From the NCBI RefSeq assembly GCF_014635325.1, contig NZ_BMCT01000002.1, positions 496,001 to 560,000 of the forward strand: a stretch of DNA of 64,000 nt. The letters run 5' to 3'. Numbering within the stretch: position 1 is the stretch's first letter; each line of letters begins with the position of its first letter. Origin of the DNA: Azorhizobium oxalatiphilum. GTDB taxonomy: Bacteria > Pseudomonadota > Alphaproteobacteria > Rhizobiales > Xanthobacteraceae. Shown piece after piece: positions 25,600 through 33,892 of this stretch. Under the pieces are notes generated by a model, which was given only the letters and a program-made list of their open reading frames with translations, did no database searches and was not told the origin of the DNA. Position numbers and translations under genes: made by a program.

Positions 25600-26315
25600 T
25601 TTCGCTCGCCGGCAAGGGCATGTCCGGCTTTGATTGCTTCGCAATCCAAGCCGCAAGACATTCTCTATCAAAGACTTGGAGCGTTTCAGCGTTTCCGTGA
25701 AACGATGAAACGCTCTAGGGCAGGACACGGCTCCGCATTGCCCCATCGTCGCGAGCCGCCCGCGTCGTCCGGGGGGGCTCGTCCCGGAATGAAGCGGCGC
25801 AGGAAGGCAGCGCGCGCCTGATAGGCAGGCCGGACCAGCAGCCGGCCGGAATCGGCTGATGCCATCACCGTTTTGATAATCCATTGCTCACCAGACGCGG
25901 CAGCGACCTGCCGGCGCCGTTGCCGCACTCCATCCGCGCGGGCACACCGTCGACACACGGCGGTCGCCGGGAGAACGGAGCGACTGTTTGCTCCGCCGTG
26001 GGGGGCGCGTTGATAGCCTGCCATTGAGATCGACCGGCAGGGAGGTCCGTGCGATGGAATGACGTACATTGCCAGCAATCCATTTCGCGTCGGACGGCCA
26101 ATGTCCCGGCCATTCTCCCCAGCCAATGTGCCATGGTGCGGCCATGTCCCTGTGCCATGCCGTGCCATGCGCGACTGTCCGTGACCACCACGCACGGCCG
26201 GTCCGGGCGAAACCCTTGCCCCGCAACCCTCCGGACCCGATGCGCCCGCGCACCCGGCCAATGTGCCAAACCGTGGCTCACCGGGGCCATGCGCACCCGT
26301 CCGTGGTCGCGTGTG
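25600..26315. other. Intergenic region with repeat copy B, no supported gene
   Basis: 716 bp. After the repeat at 25617-25718 there is no credible gene. GCCAATGTGCCA occurs twice (about 26120 and 26258) and GCCAATGTCCC once (about 26097), spaced imperfect repeats of unknown meaning. Confidence 0.45.
25617..25718. repeat. Interspersed two-hairpin intergenic repeat, copy B
   Basis: Same order of elements as the copy at 10463-10566: GGCTTTGATTGCTTCGCAAT then CCAAGCC, ACATTCTCTATCA, and a GAGCGTTTCA / TGAAACGCTC hairpin. Stem bases covary between copies (GTGCTTCA/TGAAGCGC against GCGTTTCA/TGAAACGC), so the hairpin is maintained. Confidence 0.8.
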
Positions 26316-26801
26316 CTACTTCAGCCGTTGCAACAATGACAGCAGCTGCGCCCGCTCAGCGGTATCCAGCGGCGTCAGCGTCTCCTCGGTGATGGCGAGC
26401 GCGGTGGGAGCGAGTCGCTCCGCCAGTTCCGCCCCTGCGGCGGTCAGGCCCACCACGAGGCGGCGGCCATCTTCCGGATCGGGGCTGGTCTCCACGAGGG
26501 CGCGCTTCACCAGCCGGTCCACCACCCCCTTGATGGTGGCCGCATCCATGGCGGTGTGCCGGCCGAGCAGGTTCTGCGAGCACGGCCCCTTCTCGGCGAG
26601 CTTGGCCAGCGCCGCCCATTGGGTGGAGGTCAGGTCATCCCCCATGCGGGCACCGAAGATGATGGCGTGCCGCTGCCCCACCTGCCGCAGGATGAATCCC
26701 ACTTGATCATCAAGCACATAGGCAGACAGCGGCACAGTCCGCGACCGGCGCTTGCGGGCTCCGCTCTCGGCCATGCTCGGATTGCCCTCGGTCTTGCTCA
26801 T
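26316..26801 (-). CDS. MarR family transcriptional regulator, likely nicotinate-locus repressor
   Basis: A 161-residue MarR protein. The winged helix is LTSTQWAALAKLAEKGPCSQNLLGRHTAMDAATIKGVVDRLVKRALVETSPDPEDGRR, with flanking dimerisation helices. It is the last gene of the leftward operon that begins with 6-hydroxynicotinate reductase, 18 bp after livF. The known repressor of aerobic nicotinate genes in Pseudomonas, NicR, is also of the MarR family and responds to 6-hydroxynicotinate. I infer the same role here, acting at the shared palindrome described under findings. Confidence 0.88.
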   Translation of the reverse strand: MSKTEGNPSMAESGARKRRSRTVPLSAYVLDDQVGFILRQVGQRHAIIFGARMGDDLTSTQWAALAKLAEKGPCSQNLLGRHTAMDAATIKGVVDRLVKRALVETSPDPEDGRRLVVGLTAAGAELAERLAPTALAITEETLTPLDTAERAQLLSLLQRLK

Positions 26802-26819
26802 CGCCCGCCCTGCCCCACC

Positions 26820-27524
26820 TCAGACCGCCAGATAGGCGTCGCGAATCTCCGGATTGGCCTCCAGCTCCGCCATGGTACCGGAAAAGCGCATCCGCCCCTT
26901 CTCGATGATATAGGCGCGATCCGAGATCAGCTTGGCAAAGTGCAGATTCTGCTCGGAAATCACGATGGAGAGCCCTTCCCGCTTCATGGTCAGGATGGCA
27001 TCCGCCATCTGCTCCACGATCTTCGGAGCGAGCCCCTCCGAGGGCTCGTCGAGCAGCACCAGCGAAGGATTTCCCATCAATGTGCGGCCGATGGTGAGCA
27101 TCTGCTGCTCGCCGCCGCTCATCTGCCCGCCGGGGCGCTTCCTCATCTCGCCAAGGTTCGGAAACAGCTCGTAAATCCGCTCCGGCGTCCAGGTGGCGAC
27201 ACCGGGCCGGGCCGGCTGGCGGCCGACGACGAAATTCTCCTCCACCGTCAGCTCGGTGAAAACACGCCTGTCCTCAGGCACATAGCCGAGGCCGCGGCGG
27301 ACGATGTCGTAGGTCGGCAGCCGCGAGACGTCCTCGCCCTCGAACCTTATCTGCCCGGTGCGCTGGGAGACGAGACCGACGATGGAGCGGAAGGTGGTGC
27401 TCTTGCCGGCGCCGTTGCGGCCCAGCAATGCCACCACTTCGCCCGCCCCCACCTCGAAGCCCACATCGAACAATATATGGGCGGGGCCGTAATGGCTGTT
27501 CAGCCCGGAAACCTCGAGCTTCAT
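26820..27524 (-). CDS. Branched-chain-type ABC transporter ATP-binding protein (LivF-like)
   Basis: A 234-residue ABC ATPase. Walker A is GRNGAGKST near residue 37, the signature MSGGEQQM, Walker B LVLLDEPSEGLAP, and the switch His lies beyond VISEQNLHF. SEGLAPKIV is typical of LivF. Its ATG overlaps the stop of livG by 4 bp (27521-27524). It powers import with LivG, the LivHM fusion and the binding protein. In this operon the cargo is more likely a nicotinate-related acid than leucine. Confidence 0.93.
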   Translation of the reverse strand: MKLEVSGLNSHYGPAHILFDVGFEVGAGEVVALLGRNGAGKSTTFRSIVGLVSQRTGQIRFEGEDVSRLPTYDIVRRGLGYVPEDRRVFTELTVEENFVVGRQPARPGVATWTPERIYELFPNLGEMRKRPGGQMSGGEQQMLTIGRTLMGNPSLVLLDEPSEGLAPKIVEQMADAILTMKREGLSIVISEQNLHFAKLISDRAYIIEKGRMRFSGTMAELEANPEIRDAYLAV

Positions 27525-28300
27525 GCCGCGCTCCCCTGATCTTTATCGTGATACAGCAAGCCTTCGCCGAGATAGATGGCCCGCACCTGTGGATCGCGCC
27601 GCACCTCTTCCGGCGTGCCCCGGGCGATCAGCTCGCCGCGGTTCAGCACCATCACGGCATCCGCATGCTCGAACACCACGTCCATGTCGTGCTCGGTGAA
27701 GAGCACGCCGATGCCCTTCTCCCGCGCGATGTCGGCGGTGAGGCGCATGAGGTCCACGCGCTCTTTCGGCGCCATGCCGGCGGTGGGTTCATCCATCAGC
27801 AAGAGCCTGGGATTGTTGGCCAAAGCGATGGCCAGCTCCAGCCGCTTCAGGTCGCCATAGGCCAGCTCCCCGCAGGGTCGCTCGGCCTGCTGCTCCATGC
27901 CCACGAGGGCGAGAAGCCGGTTGGCCTCGTCGCGATAGGCCGCGCCCGCATAACCCACCATGGCCCACAGGCGGTGATGGAAGGAGAGCAGCGTCACCTG
28001 CACGTTTTCCCGCACCGTCATGGAGGGGAAGGTGGCGGTGATCTGGAACGTGCGCCCCACCCCGCGCCGCCACACGGCGCGTGGCGGCAGGCCGATGATC
28101 TCCTGCCCCTCCAGCCGGATGGAGCCGGCATTGGGCCGGATCTGGCCGTTCAGCATGTTGAAGCAGGTGCTCTTGCCGGCGCCGTTGGGGCCAATGAGGG
28201 CAAGGATTTTCCCCGCTTCCAGCGCGAAGGAGACACCCCGCACCGCATGCACGCCGCCATAGGATTTGGCGAGCTTTTCCACTTGCAGCAGCGCGTTCAT
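27521..28300 (-). CDS. Branched-chain-type ABC transporter ATP-binding protein (LivG-like)
   Basis: A 259-residue ATPase with Walker A GPNGAGKST, the LivG-type variant signature ELAYGDLKRLELAIAL, and Walker B LLLMDEPTAGMAPKER. The C-terminal VLNRGELIARGTPEEVRRDP extension is typical of LivG. It overlaps both neighbours by 4 bp (livF and livHM), so the set is translationally coupled. Confidence 0.93.
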   Translation of the reverse strand: MNALLQVEKLAKSYGGVHAVRGVSFALEAGKILALIGPNGAGKSTCFNMLNGQIRPNAGSIRLEGQEIIGLPPRAVWRRGVGRTFQITATFPSMTVRENVQVTLLSFHHRLWAMVGYAGAAYRDEANRLLALVGMEQQAERPCGELAYGDLKRLELAIALANNPRLLLMDEPTAGMAPKERVDLMRLTADIAREKGIGVLFTEHDMDVVFEHADAVMVLNRGELIARGTPEEVRRDPQVRAIYLGEGLLYHDKDQGSAA

Positions 28301-30195
28301 TCCGCAGCCTCCGCCTTGGCCACAAGGGCTGCCTCAGGTTTGGCCCCGTTCTGCCTCGGTGGCTTGAGGCGATGGCGCAAATCCTCAAGGAAGCCCACGA
28401 TCCCCTTCGGGAAGGCCACCACGAGAAGAACGATAGTCGCGCCAAGGATGAGCTTGGACAGCTCGGTCTTGCTCATGAGCCAGATCGCCAAAGCCTTGTA
28501 GACAATGGCGCCGATGACCGCGCCCGACACCGTCTCGATGCCGCCCAGCAGCACCATGACCAGCCCGTCCACGGAGGTCGGGATGGCGAGGTTCTCGGGG
28601 AAGACCGAGCCCTTCAGGAAGGCCAGCAGGGAGCCGGCCACGCCCGCGAACGTGCCGGCGACGATGAAGGCAACCCATTGCGTGGACTTGCGATTGATGC
28701 CGATGGCCTCGGAGCGCAGGGAACTGTCGCGGGCCGCCCGCAGGCCGAAGCCGAAGGGCGAGAACACCAGCATCCGCAACACCCCGACGCCCACGGCGAC
28801 GATGCCGAGCGTCAGCCAGAAGAAGGCCTGCGGGCTGGAGGCCCAGGACGACGGCCAGATGCTGAGCATGCCATTGTCGCCGCCCGTCACCTCCACCCAC
28901 TGGAAGGCCACCGACCAGGCGATCTGGGCGAAAGCCAGCGTCAGCATGGCGAAATAGACGCCCGACAACCGCACGCAGAACCAGCCGAACAGCACCGCCC
29001 CCGCAAGGCCAAGCAAGGGGCCAGCCAGCAGCGCCAGCTCCATGGGCGCGCCCAGATACTTGACCATGAAGGCGGCGCCATAGGCCCCGAGGCCGAAATA
29101 GGCCGCATGGCCGAAGGAGGCGAGCCCGCCCACCGTCATCAGGAAGTGCAGGCTGGCCGCAAACAGCACGAACACAAGGATTTCCGTGCTCACGCTCAGC
29201 ACATAGTTGCCGGCGAAGAGCGGCAGCGCGGCCGCCGCCACCACCGCCAGCGCCACCAACATCCGCTCCACACCGGACATGGGCTTCCACGGCCGGATGG
29301 ACAGGCCGGCGGCGGCGCGGGGCGTGCCTTCCGGCTTGCCGAACAGGCCCCACGGGCGGACCACCAGCACCACGGCCATCACCAGGAACACCACCACCAT
29401 GGAGATCTTGGGCAGGACGAGGATGCCGAAGGCATTCAGCTCAGACACCAGCACGGCGGCGACGAACGCCCCCGGCACGCTGCCGAGGCCGCCGATCACC
29501 ACCACCACGAACACCTCCACGATGATGGAGAGGTCCATGGCATGGCTGACCGTGGTGCGCGGGATCTGAAGAGCCCCGCCAAGGGCCGCAAGGAAGACGC
29601 CGAGGGCGAAAACGCTGGTGAACAGCCACTTCTGGTTCACGCCCAACGCCGCCACCATGTCGCGGTCCTGGGTCGCGGCGCGCACCAGCACGCCCCAGCG
29701 GGTGCCGTGGAACAGCAACCACAGCAGGCCCAGCACCAGCGGGCCGAGGCCGATCAGCAGCAGGTCATAAGTGGGCACGCGGCGGCCCAGCAGCTCGATG
29801 GCGCCGGTGAAGCCGGGGGCGCGCGGCCCCATCAGGTCTTCCGGGCCCCAGATCAGCAGCACGATATCCTGCACCATCAGCGTGACGCCGAAGGTGGCGA
29901 GCAGCTGGAACAGCTCGGGGGCATGGTAGATGCGGCGCAGCAACAGCATTTCCATCAGCGCGCCGACCACGGACACGATGAGGCAGGCCACCAGAATGCC
30001 GCCCCAGAAGCCGAGCGGCCCCGAGAACCGATCGGTGAGCGTGAAGGCCACATAGGCACCCAGCATGTAGAATGCGCCATGGGCGAAGTTCACGATGCGC
30101 ATCACGCCGAAGATGATCGACAGGCCCGACGCCACAAGGAACAGGGACGCGGCGCTGGAAAGCCCGCTCAGGGCCTGGACCAGAAGGAATTCCAC
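28297..30195 (-). CDS. Fused LivH-LivM permease of a branched-chain-type ABC transporter
   Basis: 632 residues carrying two permease domains in one chain. A LivH domain covers about residues 1-290 (SGLSIIFGVMRIVNFAHGAFYMLGAY at the start) and a LivM domain about 320-600 (GLASFGHAAYFGLGAYGAAF and ARDSSLRSEAIGINRKSTQW). Usual relatives are two separate proteins of about 300 residues each. It lies in the inner membrane and pairs with LivG/LivF. The C-terminus overlaps livG. Fused HM permeases are common in alphaproteobacteria. Confidence 0.93.
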   Translation of the reverse strand: MEFLLVQALSGLSSAASLFLVASGLSIIFGVMRIVNFAHGAFYMLGAYVAFTLTDRFSGPLGFWGGILVACLIVSVVGALMEMLLLRRIYHAPELFQLLATFGVTLMVQDIVLLIWGPEDLMGPRAPGFTGAIELLGRRVPTYDLLLIGLGPLVLGLLWLLFHGTRWGVLVRAATQDRDMVAALGVNQKWLFTSVFALGVFLAALGGALQIPRTTVSHAMDLSIIVEVFVVVVIGGLGSVPGAFVAAVLVSELNAFGILVLPKISMVVVFLVMAVVLVVRPWGLFGKPEGTPRAAAGLSIRPWKPMSGVERMLVALAVVAAAALPLFAGNYVLSVSTEILVFVLFAASLHFLMTVGGLASFGHAAYFGLGAYGAAFMVKYLGAPMELALLAGPLLGLAGAVLFGWFCVRLSGVYFAMLTLAFAQIAWSVAFQWVEVTGGDNGMLSIWPSSWASSPQAFFWLTLGIVAVGVGVLRMLVFSPFGFGLRAARDSSLRSEAIGINRKSTQWVAFIVAGTFAGVAGSLLAFLKGSVFPENLAIPTSVDGLVMVLLGGIETVSGAVIGAIVYKALAIWLMSKTELSKLILGATIVLLVVAFPKGIVGFLEDLRHRLKPPRQNGAKPEAALVAKAEAAE

Positions 30196-30306
30196 GGCTC
30201 AACCTTTCGTTGAACGCTCGAGAAGGCTTTTGTTTTCTTGTGGGAGGCTGGCGGATGCCGCCCGCCTCAAAGTCTTGTCAGCCGCTCCCCGCCCCGTGAG
30301 ACAGAT

Positions 30307-30344
30307 CCCCTCTCCCGCTTGCGGGGGAGGGTTAGGGAGGGGGA
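30307..30344 (+). repeat. GC-rich intergenic repeat, forward copy
   Basis: CCCCTCTCCCGCTTGCGGGG then GAGGGTTAGGGAGGGGG, essentially the element at 15474-15508. Confidence 0.8.
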
Positions 30345-30401
30345 ATGGCGGGCGCTCAGACTTCAGAGGAACCGCCTGCAACAGGCGTTTTCCGCCTGCG
30401 G

Positions 30402-30499
30402 CGCCCCCTCCCAACCCTCCCCCGCATCGAAGTCGGATACTTCCGCCTTCGACACCTTGTTGCCGAAACCGGCAACAGCCGGTTTCGGGCGGGAGAGGG
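30402..30499 (-). repeat. GC-rich repeat split by a 60-bp hairpin insert
   Basis: Starts as the inverted element (CCCCCTCCCAACCCTCCCCC). It is then interrupted at 30426-30487 by two hairpins (TCGAAG..CTTCGA and GCCGAAACCGGC with AGCCGGTTTCGG) before ending GGGCGGGAGAGGG. Same long form as 23151-23243. Confidence 0.7.
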
Positions 30500-30510
30500 C
30501 TTTAACTCCT

Positions 30511-31707
30511 TCAGTCCTTGGGACGCAGCTTGGCGGCGTCGGCCTCGGACGGCAGGTAGTCGGCGCCGGCGCGGAAGGCGAACTCGGTCATCACGCCCTT
30601 GCCGTCCTTGATGCCGGTCTTGCCGATATAGGCGCCCATGGTGCTCTGGTGGTCGGCCGCGCGGTACACGACGGGGCCGAACGGGGTGTCCACCTTCAGG
30701 CCCTTGAAGGCCTTGATGATGCCCTCCGACGAGGTGTCGTCGGCGGCCTTCAGCGCGGCGGCGACGCTCATGACCGTGGAATAGCCCACCACCGAGCCGA
30801 GGCGCGGATAGTCCTTGTTGGCAGCCTGATAGGCATCCAGGAACGCCTTATGCTCGGGCGTGGTGATGCCGTACCAGGGATAGCCGGTGACGATCCAGCC
30901 TTCCGGGGTCTCGGCCTTCAGCGGATCGAGATATTCCGGCTCGCCGGTCAGATAGCTGACCACCGCGCGGTCCTTGAAGATGCCGCGGGTGTTGCCCTCA
31001 CGGACCAGCTTCACCAGATCGCCGGCGAAGGTGGCGTTGAGGATGGCGTCGGGCTTGGCGGCGTCGATGGCCTGCAGCACCGGGCCAGCATCGATCTTGC
31101 CCAGCGGCGGCCACTGCTCGGCCACGAACTCCACGTCCGGGCGCTTCTTGGTCAGGAGTTCCTTGAACACGGCGACAAACGACTGGCCGTATTCATAATT
31201 GGGGGCGATGGTCGCCCACTTCTTGGCCGGAAGCTTCGCGGCTTCCTCGGCCAGCATGGCCGCCTGCATGTAGTTCGAGGTGCGCAGGCGGAAGGTGTAG
31301 TCGTTGCCCTTCGACCAGACGAGGGCGTCGCTCAGCGGCTCGGCGCCGAGATAGACCACCTTCTTCTGCTTGGCGAAATCCGCCAGCGCGAGGCCGACGT
31401 TGGACAGGAAGCCGCCGGCGATCATCACCACGCCGTCGCGCGACACCAGTTCGTTGGCGGCGGTGAGCGCATCGCCGGGCTTGCCGCCGTCATCCTTGGA
31501 GATGATGACCAGCTTCTTGCCCTTGATGCCGCCGGCATCGTTGATCTGCTTGAGCGCCAGCTCCATGCCCTTCTTGTAGGGCTCGGTGAAGGCCGGCAGA
31601 GCCGAGTAGCTGTTGATCTCACCGACCTTGATCTCGCCCTGCTGGGCTTTGGCCATGCCGGTCGCCAGCAGCGTCGCCGCCAGCGCCACCCCAATCATCT
31701 TCTTCAT
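30511..31707 (-). CDS. ABC transporter substrate-binding protein (LivJ/Peripla_BP_6 type)
   Basis: 398 residues from ATG 31705-31707. The signal peptide is MKKMIGVALAATLLATGMAKA, cut before QQG. The mature domain is a type I periplasmic binding protein (IKVGEINSYSALPAFTEPYKKGMELALKQINDAGGIKGKKL, VMIAGGFLSNVGLALADFAKQ). It delivers solute to the LivHM-G-F importer. Because it is inside the 6-hydroxynicotinate reductase operon, nicotinate, 6-hydroxynicotinate or another pyridine acid is the likely ligand. That ligand is inference; amino acids or amides cannot be excluded. Confidence 0.93.
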   Translation of the reverse strand: MKKMIGVALAATLLATGMAKAQQGEIKVGEINSYSALPAFTEPYKKGMELALKQINDAGGIKGKKLVIISKDDGGKPGDALTAANELVSRDGVVMIAGGFLSNVGLALADFAKQKKVVYLGAEPLSDALVWSKGNDYTFRLRTSNYMQAAMLAEEAAKLPAKKWATIAPNYEYGQSFVAVFKELLTKKRPDVEFVAEQWPPLGKIDAGPVLQAIDAAKPDAILNATFAGDLVKLVREGNTRGIFKDRAVVSYLTGEPEYLDPLKAETPEGWIVTGYPWYGITTPEHKAFLDAYQAANKDYPRLGSVVGYSTVMSVAAALKAADDTSSEGIIKAFKGLKVDTPFGPVVYRAADHQSTMGAYIGKTGIKDGKGVMTEFAFRAGADYLPSEADAAKLRPKD

Positions 31708-31779
31708 ACGGTCATCCCCTCTGGTTTTTTCGACGTACCGTTTGCTCTGCAATTCGCGCGCCGAAACCCGGCGCAAATC

Positions 31780-32364
31780 CTATCTCAATCCGTCCTCGCC
31801 TTTGATCTCTTCCACCTTCAATCCGCCGACCCGCGGCAGCGGCCGGCCGCTATCTGTCACAGCCACCGCAACGACGATTTCATTGGCGCGCGGCGCATCG
31901 CTGATGCTGATCTGCATGCCATCGAAATGACTGCGCACGAATGCCGCGTCCTTGTGTCCCAACGGGATGTCCAGCTCTGCGCCCAGGCCGCCCCGGCGCT
32001 TGGAGGACGGGATCAGCGCCGCGCCCTTGCCCAGTACCTTGCGCACCGGCGTGCCCATCTTGGGGTGCAGAAGGGCGGCGGCATGTTCCAGCTCGCCATT
32101 CTCGCCCACGAGGGCCGCCTTGCCGTAGCTCTCGGCCTTCGAACCCTCGATGCCGAGGGCCGCGACCGCGCGTTCCGTGAGCAGGCCGCCCAGTTCCTCG
32201 CCGATGGCGATGAGGTCGGACAGGTCTTCCACATAGGTACCGGCGAACGGGTTCTCGATCACCGCCACCGCCGCTGCGCGACGGGTGGCGGGGGAGATGG
32301 GCTTGCCCATCTCCGTGTGCGTCTCTTCGAGAAAGGTGACGATCTTGCGGATTTTCGCGCTCAT
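31780..32364 (-). CDS. DUF1185 (amino acid synthesis) family protein, copy 2
   Basis: A 194-residue PF06684 protein: IRKIVTFLEETHTEMGKP, VAVIENPFAGTYVEDLSDL, ESYGKAALVGENGELEH, and RVGGLKVEEIKGEDGLR at the end. From memory, structures of this family show a Bacillus-chorismate-mutase-like fold, and the reaction is unknown. It follows a paralogue with a 4-bp overlap (32361-32364). The pair lies between the reductase and importer genes of the nicotinate operon, so it may form a hetero-oligomer acting on a pathway intermediate. Confidence 0.88.
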   Translation of the reverse strand: MSAKIRKIVTFLEETHTEMGKPISPATRRAAAVAVIENPFAGTYVEDLSDLIAIGEELGGLLTERAVAALGIEGSKAESYGKAALVGENGELEHAAALLHPKMGTPVRKVLGKGAALIPSSKRRGGLGAELDIPLGHKDAAFVRSHFDGMQISISDAPRANEIVVAVAVTDSGRPLPRVGGLKVEEIKGEDGLR

Positions 32365-32945
32365 CGCAGGCCGTCCTCGCCCTTGATCTTGTCCGCCGCC
32401 AGACCGCCAACACGAGCATGGACGCGGGCACCGGAGGTCATCACCAGCACCAGCGCGATCTCGTTCGCCTTCGGGCCATCCGGCACGCCCACTTCCATGG
32501 CGTCGAAATGGCTGCGGACATAGGAGGCGTTCACATGCGTCACCGGCACGTCGAGCCGGGTGCCGGGCCCGCCCACCTTCTTGGTGGAGGGCACGATGGC
32601 CTTGGCGTCGCCGAGGATCTCCCGCATGGCGTAGCCGCCGGGCACATGCCAGAGCGCGCCGTGCTCGATCTCGCCGGCCGCGCCCACGATGGCGCCCTTG
32701 CCGTAGCCGTCGATGGCGCTCTTGTCGCCGCCGAGCGCCGCCAGCAGGTCGCCGGCCATGGCGACGCCGAGGGGGGTGAGGTCATCCATGAAGCCGGCGA
32801 TGTCCTCCACATAGCGGCCCGCGAACGGGTTCTCGATCACGGTGAGGATCGCACCCCGCTTACGCGGCGCGGCAGCCACGGGGCCGCCTTCGTGGAAGAT
32901 GTCCTCCAGCACCAGAAGACGCTTGCGAATCTTGACCTCAGGCAT
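32361..32945 (-). CDS. DUF1185 (amino acid synthesis) family protein, copy 1
   Basis: A 194-residue paralogue of the downstream gene: TVIENPFAGRYVEDIAGF, YGKGAIVGAAGEIEHGALWH, SYVRSHFDAMEVG, and the same KGEDGLR C-terminus. Both copies keep IENPFAG, YGK, GE.EH and VRSHFD, probably the active-site or subunit-contact residues. The end of the UPF0280 gene overlaps its start by 8 bp (32938-32945). Tight coupling with UPF0280 and the reductase argues for a shared pathway. Confidence 0.88.
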   Translation of the reverse strand: MPEVKIRKRLLVLEDIFHEGGPVAAAPRKRGAILTVIENPFAGRYVEDIAGFMDDLTPLGVAMAGDLLAALGGDKSAIDGYGKGAIVGAAGEIEHGALWHVPGGYAMREILGDAKAIVPSTKKVGGPGTRLDVPVTHVNASYVRSHFDAMEVGVPDGPKANEIALVLVMTSGARVHARVGGLAADKIKGEDGLR

Positions 32946-33888
32946 GTGTGCGCCCTTGTTGTGGTTGTGGCGTTACGGGAATGAAGGCAGCCCCTGCGGG
33001 ACTGGACAAGCTATCGAGGCCAGCGCCGGTGCCGACGGTCTCGCCCTGCACATGCAGAGCGGCACCTGAGATCCGCCCCCGGCGCATCAGGTCGCGGGCG
33101 ACGGCAAGGCCGGCCTCCAGCGCCTCAGCCCGTTCTCCGGCGGTGAGAGCCGGCACGGCGCGGGTGACGAGGCGGGCACCGAGATCGCTCTCGGGCTGAA
33201 GATCATTGGCCTGCGTCCGGACAATGCCCGGATGGCGCGGCAGGTCCACCGCATTGGCAACCACCGTTGCCGCCGCATCCGCCTGCGCGGCGGTGGGGGC
33301 GAGGATGGTGACGGCGTCTGCAATGCCCAGGGAAAAGCTGCGCCCGCGCCAGCCGCTGGTGGCGACCCCGCGCACCGGACTGTCGAAGGACAGCACCGCC
33401 GTGCCAATGATACGCGGCTGGTCGGGCCGGTCCACGAGGCCGACGGTGAAGCTGGCCCCCTCGGGCAGATACAGCGCGATGTCGCCGCCATTGTTCACAT
33501 AGGCGCGGGATATCCCCGGCAGGACAAGGGCTTGCAGCACGTCTTCCGCCACCGCCCCGGCCACCGCCGCCATGGGGGTGATGAAGACCTCACCCGCGAA
33601 CGGGGCCACCGCCTGCCACATGCGCCGGGCCACCGGGCCGGACACCGGACAGAAGTCCGGAGAGGCTGCCGCCCGCAGGGCCGGAAGCTCGTCGCACAAG
33701 GCATCGAGCAAGCCGGAGAAGCGCTCCGTCGCTGCCGCATAGGCGGCTCGCACCACGTCTTCGGCGCCCACCGCCTCGATCACGAGGTCGATTGGCCCGT
33801 CCTGCAGATGCAGACGGTGCCCATCGGCCAGCAGGGCCACCTGGGGCGCCCGCCGGATCGAGGGAGAGGGAGGCGTGGCGCGGGTCAT
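32938..33888 (-). CDS. UPF0280 family protein
   Basis: 316 residues from ATG 33886-33888, four bases after the reductase stop. Conserved parts are SPDFCPVSGPVARRMWQAV, ITPMAAVAGAVAEDVLQA, AYVNNGGDIALYL, RGVATSGWRGRSFSLGIADAVTILA and ADAAATVVANAV. UPF0280 is related to the ApbE flavin-transferase superfamily, where NGGDI and the SGxx...GxADAV..A segments shape the active site. Directly beside an Fe-S flavoenzyme, it may assist its flavin insertion; that is a hypothesis only. The long upstream frame to 34008 is not needed. Confidence 0.87.
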   Translation of the reverse strand: MTRATPPSPSIRRAPQVALLADGHRLHLQDGPIDLVIEAVGAEDVVRAAYAAATERFSGLLDALCDELPALRAAASPDFCPVSGPVARRMWQAVAPFAGEVFITPMAAVAGAVAEDVLQALVLPGISRAYVNNGGDIALYLPEGASFTVGLVDRPDQPRIIGTAVLSFDSPVRGVATSGWRGRSFSLGIADAVTILAPTAAQADAAATVVANAVDLPRHPGIVRTQANDLQPESDLGARLVTRAVPALTAGERAEALEAGLAVARDLMRRGRISGAALHVQGETVGTGAGLDSLSSPAGAAFIPVTPQPQQGRTHA

Positions 33889-33892
33889 GCGC

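Larger units (their letters stand above)
30196..30510. other. Intergenic region with two GC-rich repeats inside the ABC operon
   Basis: 315 bp between the binding-protein gene and the permease gene, both leftward. It holds the repeat copies at 30307-30344 and 30402-30499 and no gene. The strong stems may stabilise the binding-protein mRNA or reduce read-through to the permease. Confidence 0.6.

Noticed and set aside
26096-26270. CRISPR-like repeat spacing (GCCAATGTGCCA units)
   Set aside because: Only two or three short imperfect copies at irregular spacing, no cas genes.
28372-30213. 613-codon antisense frame over the LivHM permease gene
   Set aside because: Composition (His/Gln/Asp repeats) is typical of an antisense shadow; the permease is unmistakable.
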